From positions 1 through 10,344 of the forward strand of contig CALGAO010000062.1 of the NCBI GenBank assembly GCA_937957685.1: a stretch of 10,344 nt of DNA, in the 5' to 3' direction. Positions 5,402 to 10,344 of this stretch are shown piece after piece (position 1 is the first letter of the stretch; the number at the start of each line of letters is the position of its first letter). Under the pieces are notes generated by a model that saw only the letters and a list, made by a program, of their open reading frames with translations, was not told the DNA's origin and made no database searches. Origin of the DNA: an uncultured Paenibacillaceae bacterium (GTDB taxonomy: Bacteria; Bacillota; Bacilli; Paenibacillales; DA-C8). The translations under genes and the position numbers were made by a program.

Positions 5402-6969
5402 GTGACTTTCCTCCGGAAGTTCACCACAAGCGTTTCTTCATCCTGTTCACCGGAATCTTCACCGCCGTGATCACAGCGTTTGGATTCATGTTCTGGAAGG
5501 ATGTCTTCTTCCCGGAGATCCCCATCCACGTCGCCAATATCCCCATCATCCTGGTGTTGCAGACGGCCATGGTCTTGTGGGGAGCGGCCAAGATCGGCTC
5601 GCATCTGAAGCATTCGCTGCAGGCCAATGAACAGCAACTGCTTCTGATCAATGAGCGGAACCAGGCCCTGAAGCAGTACGCCGACCAGGTGGAGAGACTG
5701 ACGATCCTTGAGGAGAGGAACCGGATCTCGCGGGAGCTGCATGACACGATCGGCTATACCTTAACCTCCGTGATCGCCGGACTGGAGAAGATGAAGCTCG
5801 CATCCGCGGATCGGGAATCGATCGACGCCCTGCTGCTGACGGCCCGCACTGGCCTGGACGACATCCGCGATCATCTGCATATGTCTGACAGGATCGGTGA
5901 GCCGTTGCCTTTCGTTGATGCGTTAAGCTATCTGACCGAACAGTTCTCGCGCGATACAGGCGTGACGATCGAAGTGAGCGCCTTCGGAGACGCCTGTGAC
6001 ATCCCCGCGCGATACGGGCTTGTCCTCCTGCGCTGCACGCAGGAAGCCTTGACCAACGCCGTTCGTCACGGGGAAGCGAGGCATATACGCATGACACTGG
6101 ACTATGACCAGCATGAATTAGGGTTGAGAATCGAGGACGATGGCAAGGGAGCGGGCGATCTGGTGCCCGGTTTCGGCCTTCGATCGATGCAATCGAGAGT
6201 GGAAAGTTTGAAGGGGGCGCTTCATATTCGCTCCGGACAGGGCAAGGGAATGGCGATCGAACTTCGCGTTCCGATCCGCCGCGATCGGGCAGAACGGACG
6301 ATCCGAACGTTGATCGTGGACGATCAGACCTTGATCGCCGAGAGCTTCGCGCTTCTCCTCGATCTGGAGGAAGATATCGAGGTGGCGGGTGTGCTGAAGG
6401 ATGGGCAAGAAGCGATTCAATGGTGTGAGGAGGAGCAGCCGGATCTAATCCTGATGGACCTGCGCATGCCTGTCATGGACGGCATCGAGGCTACCCGAAG
6501 GGTCAAGGAGAGATGGCCGCATATCAAGGTCATCATCGTCACCACATTCCAGGATGTGTCCGGGGCTGCACAGGCGATCTCTTACGGGGCTGAAGGGTAT
6601 CTGATGAAGAGCGTTCCGCCGAAACAGCTGGCCGATACGATCCGCATGGTGTATAACGGAGGAAGCTTGATTCCCGCAGACATCGCCAGGCAGATCATCG
6701 AACAGGGAGGCATCTTCGATCAGGATGAACTTCCAGCTGGCCAGCCGGAACCTGCTGCTGGACGGGGGCCGCGGAATGAATGGCTCGACAACCTGACCGA
6801 GCGAGAGCTGGAGATGCTGCGGTACTTGTCGCAGGGCCTGACCTACAAGGAGATCGCGACCGCGATGCATTATTCGGAAGGCACCGTGAAGAATTACGTC
6901 TCCGTCATCTACTCCAAACTGAATGTCAAGAACCGGATGCAGGCGGTGAACAAGTATCAGGAGCTCTGA
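5389..6969 (+). CDS. DesK/NarX-type histidine kinase fused to a NarL/LuxR-type response regulator
   Basis: One uninterrupted 526-residue frame holds a whole two-component system. Residues 15-36 and 51-70 look like membrane helices; 75-110 is a coiled linker. HisKA_3 has ISRELHDTIGYTLT with phosphoacceptor H118. The ATPase domain has QEALTNAVRHG (N223), EDDGKG (249-254) and GFGLRSM (262-268). After LRVPIRRDRAER a receiver starts at about 304 (TIRTLIVDDQ) with acidic D311/D312, phosphoacceptor D357 in LILMDLRMP, T385 and K407. A LuxR helix-turn-helix follows (about 468-522: LTERELEMLRYLSQGLTYKEI). The start is GTG 5389 with AGGG only four bases away; an in-frame TGA at 5368 prevents extension. 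The kinase N-terminus is short for its type, so it may be truncated. In relatives these are two adjacent genes. No start codon with a ribosome site exists at the junction. Stimulus and target are unknown. Confidence 0.9.
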   Translation: MTIVSDFPPEVHHKRFFILFTGIFTAVITAFGFMFWKDVFFPEIPIHVANIPIILVLQTAMVLWGAAKIGSHLKHSLQANEQQLLLINERNQALKQYADQVERLTILEERNRISRELHDTIGYTLTSVIAGLEKMKLASADRESIDALLLTARTGLDDIRDHLHMSDRIGEPLPFVDALSYLTEQFSRDTGVTIEVSAFGDACDIPARYGLVLLRCTQEALTNAVRHGEARHIRMTLDYDQHELGLRIEDDGKGAGDLVPGFGLRSMQSRVESLKGALHIRSGQGKGMAIELRVPIRRDRAERTIRTLIVDDQTLIAESFALLLDLEEDIEVAGVLKDGQEAIQWCEEEQPDLILMDLRMPVMDGIEATRRVKERWPHIKVIIVTTFQDVSGAAQAISYGAEGYLMKSVPPKQLADTIRMVYNGGSLIPADIARQIIEQGGIFDQDELPAGQPEPAAGRGPRNEWLDNLTERELEMLRYLSQGLTYKEIATAMHYSEGTVKNYVSVIYSKLNVKNRMQAVNKYQEL

Positions 6970-7053
6970 CCAACCCGCGCAAGCCGAAGCTGAATCGCTC
7001 TCATCTGACCACGCATGATTGACTTATTACTGGCGCTTGCCTATTAATATAGA

Positions 7054-7059
7054 TATAAT
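7054..7059 (+). promoter_or_regulatory. -10 box (TATAAT) before the PAP2 phosphatase gene
   Basis: A perfect TATAAT lies 40 bases upstream of the ATG at 7100, inside an AT-rich stretch (7040-7062) that contrasts with its surroundings. The -35 position at 17 bp (TGGCGC) is poor, so strength and sigma factor cannot be stated. Confidence 0.4.
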
Positions 7060-7099
7060 ATCAAGGAAACACCGAAAACCAGCAGATTTGGAGGACATC

Positions 7100-7768
7100 A
7101 TGATCCCTTTTATCAAGAAGAATCTGCATCTGCTAGCCGTGCTCAGCATAGCGGGACAAGGGCTGCTGTATCTGCTGATCGGCTCTCTGGTCAACAGTCA
7201 GCTCGAAGCGGTACCGATTAACAGCGCGATCGACGACCGCATTCCTTTCTTGTCCTGGTTCGTTATCTCCTATGCCGCCTGGATGATGATCCTGTATGTT
7301 GCCTTCATCTACCTGGGACTCACCAATCGTCCCCTGTATTGGCGATCCATCATCGCCTACAATATCGCTGTGATGATCAGCAACCTGATCTTCATCGTAT
7401 TTCCTACCTACATGCCTCGTCCGGACATCACAGACAGCGATCTCTTTAGCAGACTGGTCCTGTTTATTTATAACAATGACGAACCCGTCAACTGCTTCCC
7501 GAGCATTCATTGCCTGACCACCTATCTGCTGATCATCACGATGCATCGTCACAAGTTGTTTGCGGTCGTTCCGCGAATGTTGATCTCCTTGTTTCTCTGG
7601 TCGATCATTGCTTCCACCCTCTTCATCAAGCAGCATGCGCTGGTGGATGCAATCGGCGGCATCGCCCTGGCGGAGATCACCTATCGCCTCGTCTATTACT
7701 TCCTGGACAAACAGGGGAAACTGCCCGTATCCAAGCCATTCAGCCCGGGCGTTTCGCTCAGTGGTTAG
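7100..7768 (+). CDS. PAP2-superfamily membrane phosphatase
   Basis: Membrane enzyme of the type-2 phosphatidic acid phosphatase fold, which removes phosphate from lipid phosphates or transfers head groups at the outer membrane face. ATG 7100 follows GGAGG by five bases and gives 222 residues; an upstream in-frame start at 7019 lies before the promoter and has no ribosome site. Six hydrophobic helices are visible (about 10-30, 50-73, 82-102, 136-148, 155-175 and 185-201). The signature residues are present: PRP (R107, P108) for motif 1, FPSIH (H137) for motif 2, and S172...H179...D183 in STLFIKQHALVD for motif 3. The lysine of the classical KxxxxxxRP is not evident, as in the inositolphosphotransferase/IPC-synthase-like branch (PAP2_3). 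The substrate is unknown; lipid-carrier or phospholipid turnover is likely. It appears to be a single-gene unit. Confidence 0.87.
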   Translation: MIPFIKKNLHLLAVLSIAGQGLLYLLIGSLVNSQLEAVPINSAIDDRIPFLSWFVISYAAWMMILYVAFIYLGLTNRPLYWRSIIAYNIAVMISNLIFIVFPTYMPRPDITDSDLFSRLVLFIYNNDEPVNCFPSIHCLTTYLLIITMHRHKLFAVVPRMLISLFLWSIIASTLFIKQHALVDAIGGIALAEITYRLVYYFLDKQGKLPVSKPFSPGVSLSG

Positions 7769-7878
7769 CGTGAACTGCGCACCGCGATCAGCGACAAGAA
7801 GGCCGCTGCGATCACCTCGAACCGCCTGAGACACGATTTTTTCGGCTCTCACGCCGCTTGGACCGACTCGGACTGTCT

Positions 7879-8013
7879 GGGGCTGTCCGAGAAAGTCCAT
7901 TTGAGATTCAAATGGAGCGAAATGAAAAAGCCCAAGAATGGCTAATCTTACGGCCTTCCTGGGTTTTGACTTTTTCAGTGGTCGGGCTGAAATGTCTCTT
8001 TTCGGACAGCCCC
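7879..8013. mobile_element. 135-bp MITE-like element with terminal inverted repeats
   Basis: The left end GGGGCTGTCCGA (7879-7890) is a perfect inverted copy of the right end TCGGACAGCCCC (8002-8013), and similarity continues inward with mismatches (GAAAGTCCATTTGA against AAAAGAGACATTTCA). The inside is palindromic too. CCATTTGA/TCAAATGG pair at 7897-7915. GAAAAAG (7924-7930) pairs with CTTTTTC (7970-7976), enclosing an imperfect stem CCCAAGAATGGC / GCCTTCCTGGG. There is no room for a transposase. GGGGCTGTCC-type ends are known on Bacillota insertion sequences, I think of the IS1182 kind; family assignment is tentative. No convincing target-site duplication was seen next to the ends. The internal hairpin followed by TTTTGACTTTTT may also end transcription from the phosphatase gene. 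Confidence 0.72.
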
Positions 8014-8071
8014 TTCTTCGCCATAAGCGAAGCCCCCGCAGATCAGCAGGAGCTCACCAGTCTCTCATCTT

Positions 8072-8563
8072 CTAAAGTTGTTTCTCGTAAATGTCAACCT
8101 GATTGCCGTACTCATCGACACTGCCGCGAATGATCGTGAATCCATTCTTGGTCCAGAATGAAGCGCCTTTCTCGTTGCCAACCTGAACGCCCAGGCGAAC
8201 GCTGCGCACATCCTGCTCTCTCAGCATCTCCTCGAATAACCTCAACACCTCTGATCCAAGCCCGTTGCCTTCATGATCTTTGTGGATGACCAACAAACCG
8301 ATCCAGGGCTCAAGATCGTGGGGGTTCCTGGGCAGATACGTCAGGATGCCGATAATCTCGTCGTGCTTCTGGATGTGGAACATCTGCTCTCCCAGCTCGA
8401 AGTTGTGCTTGTTCTCCTCCATGATCTCTTCATCGGTCATTAACTCCCGCTTCAATACGAGGAGGTTATACGCTGGATGGGTATTCATGATGTTCTTCTG
8501 AATCTCCACATTCCTGAAGGAGGTTGGCTCGCTGACCATTTTTAACGTAAGCAGCATCTTCAC
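8072..8563 (-). CDS. GNAT-family N-acetyltransferase
   Basis: Cytoplasmic acetyl-CoA-dependent acyltransferase, 163 residues from GTG 8563 (AGGA six bases upstream) or 161 from ATG 8557; the ribosome-site spacing slightly favours GTG. The fold's hallmarks are visible. Motif A is LLVIHKDHEGNGLGSEVL (about 90-107), where HEGNGLG is the pyrophosphate-binding Q/RxxGxG/A loop. Motif B is NEKGASFWTKNGFTII (130-145). Before them comes beta-4, DEIIGILTYLPRN (68-80). Length is normal for the family. The acceptor substrate cannot be told from the sequence. A decayed small gene ends 18 bases upstream on the same strand, so the two may once have been one transcript. No terminator of its own was found; the MITE hairpin lies about 60 bases downstream. 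Confidence 0.88.
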   Translation of the reverse strand: MKMLLTLKMVSEPTSFRNVEIQKNIMNTHPAYNLLVLKRELMTDEEIMEENKHNFELGEQMFHIQKHDEIIGILTYLPRNPHDLEPWIGLLVIHKDHEGNGLGSEVLRLFEEMLREQDVRSVRLGVQVGNEKGASFWTKNGFTIIRGSVDEYGNQVDIYEKQL

Positions 8564-8580
8564 CGGCTTTCCTGGTTGGA

Positions 8581-8807
8581 TTAGGCAGTCTCTTTGATGG
8601 TGAGTCCACGATCTTCACGCTTCCATCCATGGGGATCAACGGATGAGGACGGCCAGCTCGTTCTTCACTTCCTTGATATTGTCGATGCTCAGCTTGTATT
8701 TGTCAAGCAAGACTTTCAGATGATCGCGCTTCTTGCATCAGATCATCCAATTGGCACGACAATCCAGAGTTTGCACGAGTCTCTGCCCGTTGGAATCTCT
8801 TCGGCAT
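8581..8807 (-). pseudogene. decayed small gene of unknown function, readable across three frames
   Basis: From ATG 8807 (AAGGT eight bases upstream) one frame reads MPKRFQRAETRANSGLSCQL, then DDLMQ. The protein-like signal then moves to a second frame near 8732, reading KRDHLKVLLDKYKLSIDNIK, then EVKNELAVLIR and a TGA at 8638-8636. It moves again just before that stop, to a third frame reading VDPHGWKREDRGLTIKETA, which ends with TAA at 8583-8581. Joined, these give about 75 residues, with a charged helical middle and a short basic start. Each step is a +1 shift (one extra base or two missing). No family was recognised. The open frame also continues upstream of 8807 (an in-frame ATG lies about 30 bases earlier), so the start is uncertain. 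Chance is possible, but the helix-like middle piece is hard to dismiss. Confidence 0.45.
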
Positions 8808-8875
8808 GCTGGCGACCTTAATACCGATCGCAGACATGTTCCTGGTGGCATGGAAGCCAGAGGTCTGACGCAGGC

Positions 8876-8905
8876 TTGAAAGCGGGACAAAACTTTATGT
8901 ACAAT
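8876..8905 (+). promoter_or_regulatory. candidate sigma-A promoter for the serine hydrolase gene
   Basis: TTGAAA (8876-8881) and TACAAT (8900-8905) are separated by 18 bp. Each hexamer matches the consensus at five of six positions or nearly so. A second pair, TTGCTG (8939-8944) and TATAAA (8962-8967) with 17-bp spacing, is nearer the gene and could be used instead or as well. The first would give a leader of about 90 bases with no obvious structure. Confidence 0.5.
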
Positions 8906-8999
8906 GGATGCGCATATGTTATTATCTGACATTCCCGGTTGCTGACCTTGCAGGGGTGGCGTATAAAACGACACATAGGATCGTGGAGGAAGAAATCCG

Positions 9000-10283
9000 G
9001 TGAAGAAAGCAGGTCTTGTTCTGTTTCTATTCATGATCGTTTATACACTGTTCGTACCAGCGGCAGCGGCATCCGCAGAGGAGACGACGCCAACCACACC
9101 ATCCAATATCCCCATCGCTGAACTTGATGATTTCATCACTTCCTACATGAATGAATACATCGGCAAGACAACACCAGGAGCGAGCATCGCCATCGTCAGC
9201 GGCAACGAGATCGCCTATGCCAAGGGGTTCGGGTATACATCGACCGCCCGGGATATTCCGGTTGATGCGAGTGCGACGGTGTTTGAGTGGGGGTCCATAT
9301 CCAAACTATTCGTCTGGGTATCCGCTCTGCAGTTGGTGGAGCAAGGGAGATTGGATCTGAATGCACCGATCTCCTACTATCTGTCGGAATCCGAGATGCC
9401 GAAGCTCAGATACGAGGAGCCCATCACGATGCTGCATCTGATGAATCACAACGCGGGCTTCGAGGAATACGTCCTGAATCTGTTGTCAGACTCCAGGGAG
9501 GACGTGTTGCCATTATCGGAATTTCTGAAGCGATACCAGCCCTATCAGGCATATCCGCCTGGCGAGATGGTCGCTTATTCAAACTACGGAACCTCTCTTG
9601 CCGCATACATCATTGAGAAAATCACCAATCAATCCTACGAAGATTATGTGAAGGAGCATATTCTGATCCCGCTGGGCATGAACGACACGATCGTCACCAT
9701 CGCCAATGAGGCAGATCTGGCCAAGATCGCGGACAGACGCGCCACAGGCTACGTATCTCCCCAGGACGGGGAGTTCGTTGAGGCAAGCTACAGCTACCTC
9801 TCCTTGTATCCAAGCGGTTCCCTGAACGGCCCCGCCACGGACCTGGCGAAGTTTGCGATCGCCTTGCTGGCCAGGACCGAGGAAGACAATATGCTGTTCG
9901 ATCAATTGGACACCTTGAAGCTGCTGTTTACGACGACGTATGCCCCAGGCGATCTTACCCCCGGTATCGCGCATGGATTCTGGGAATATCACGGCACCTA
10001 CACGAGCTACTCGCATGGCGGCAATACGAAGGGGTTCGCCGCCAATTTCCATGTCGTGCCGGATGCGGGCTTCGGCGTCGTGATCCTGACGAATCAGGTG
10101 GCGGAAGTGGCGATCAGCTACGGGCTCATGGATGCGCTGCTGACGGATCCAGCCATTCGCTATGATGCGGTGCCGCTGAATGAACAGATCGATTATCGCG
10201 GGCAATTTATCTCCGCTCGCAACACCAATCATACGTTCACGAAGCTGTACTACCATCTGATCCCGCTGGCGTGTAACCGCTAA
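9000..10283 (+). CDS. secreted serine beta-lactamase/DD-peptidase-family protein, probably C-terminally truncated
   Basis: Exported serine hydrolase of the class C beta-lactamase / PBP4* / esterase EstB fold (Beta-lactamase family Pfam). GTG 9000 follows GGAGGA by nine bases. Residues 1-26 form a signal peptide: KK, a hydrophobic core LVLFLFMIVYTLFV, and a likely cleavage after AAAASA. The catalytic motifs are all present: SxxK in WGSISKLF (S99, K102), YxN in VAYSNYG (Y193, N195) and HGG in SYSHGGNTKGF (H339-G341) in place of KTG. LMNHNAGF (147-154) is another family mark. The product should act on peptidoglycan, D-amino-acid peptides or esters outside the cell; true beta-lactamase activity is not implied. 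The end reads RGQFISARNTNHTFTKLYYH, LIPLACNR, stop. Relatives as I remember them go on after this point, and dropping one G near 10268 gives LRVTAK, so a frameshift or junction is suspected. Confidence 0.88.
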   Translation: MKKAGLVLFLFMIVYTLFVPAAAASAEETTPTTPSNIPIAELDDFITSYMNEYIGKTTPGASIAIVSGNEIAYAKGFGYTSTARDIPVDASATVFEWGSISKLFVWVSALQLVEQGRLDLNAPISYYLSESEMPKLRYEEPITMLHLMNHNAGFEEYVLNLLSDSREDVLPLSEFLKRYQPYQAYPPGEMVAYSNYGTSLAAYIIEKITNQSYEDYVKEHILIPLGMNDTIVTIANEADLAKIADRRATGYVSPQDGEFVEASYSYLSLYPSGSLNGPATDLAKFAIALLARTEEDNMLFDQLDTLKLLFTTTYAPGDLTPGIAHGFWEYHGTYTSYSHGGNTKGFAANFHVVPDAGFGVVILTNQVAEVAISYGLMDALLTDPAIRYDAVPLNEQIDYRGQFISARNTNHTFTKLYYHLIPLACNR

Positions 10284-10344
10284 AATAAAATTAACAAGAA
10301 ACACGAAATAATCTTGAACACGAATTCCCTGATTCTCCCTCACC
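10284..10344. other. AT-rich tail of the window, no gene seen
   Basis: The 61 bases after the hydrolase stop are far richer in A and T than the preceding gene, starting with AAATAAAATTAACAAGAAAC. No hairpin, promoter or convincing frame was found. It may be the start of an inserted element or an intergenic spacer; the window ends too soon to tell. Confidence 0.4.

Noticed and set aside
7769..7878. Codon-like stretch after the phosphatase stop (ELRTAISDKKAAAITSNR in the same frame)
   Set aside because: Looks mildly protein-like but has no start, no ribosome site and no recognised family, and the phosphatase is already full length; not enough to call a gene.
7133..7900. Minus-strand open frame of 255 codons opposite the PAP2 phosphatase
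   Set aside because: The plus strand has a good ribosome site, membrane helices and catalytic motifs; the minus product is hydrophilic with no domain and runs into the MITE end.
8016..8032. CTTCGC/GCGAAG hairpin next to the MITE
   Set aside because: Only a 6-bp stem with no T run on either strand; too weak to call a terminator.
9579..10343. Minus-strand open frame of 254 codons opposite the serine hydrolase
   Set aside because: The plus strand has signal peptide, SxxK, YxN and HGG motifs; the minus frame is an antisense shadow.

Overview
The window looks like chromosomal DNA of a Paenibacillus-like member of the Bacillota. Base composition is a little above half GC by eye. Shine-Dalgarno sites are strong, -10 boxes are of sigma-A type, GTG starts are used, and the protein types (LanF-like ABC ATPase, OmpR-type two-component pair, CPBP protease, DesK-like kinase) fit that group. 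No rRNA, tRNA, CRISPR array or intact transposase was seen. This assignment comes from reading the sequence, not from a database search.

Layout. (1) 1-3137, minus strand: a response regulator / histidine kinase / ABC-ATPase / ABC-2 permease module of the kind used against bacitracin or lantibiotics, in the order seen in Bacillus ycbLMNO-type and LanRK-FEG loci. The kinase and ATPase are intact. The response regulator has a frameshift between receiver and DNA-binding domain. The permease is cut after about 17 residues and runs into a broken methyltransferase gene that leaves the window on the left. Three 11-bp-phased repeats sit just upstream of the ATPase -10 box and look like the regulator's operator. 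(2) 3138-5326, minus strand: a tightly coupled run of a 62-residue two-helix membrane protein, a CPBP membrane protease and an amidase-signature gene. The last has an in-frame stop near its start and lacks its catalytic serine block. A 42-codon frame follows, then a clear rho-independent terminator. (3) 5389-6969, plus strand, divergent from (2): one open frame joining a DesK/NarX-type kinase to a complete NarL/LuxR-type response regulator. (4) 7100-7768, plus: a PAP2-type membrane phosphatase. (5) 7879-8013: a 135-bp element with terminal inverted repeats, likely a MITE. (6) 8072-8807, minus: a GNAT acetyltransferase and, upstream, a small decayed gene readable only across three frames. (7) 9000-10283, plus: a secreted serine beta-lactamase/DD-peptidase-family protein whose C-terminus looks cut where the sequence turns AT-rich.

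Taken together the window is a cell-envelope-stress neighbourhood: antimicrobial-peptide efflux and its two-component control, a membrane protease, a second two-component system, a lipid phosphatase and a penicillin-binding-like serine hydrolase. Broken genes are unusually common: six loci carry a frameshift, stop or deletion. Either this lineage is losing the region or the assembly has uncorrected indels. The two most notable items are the fused kinase-regulator polypeptide and the phased operator upstream of the E-loop ABC ATPase.
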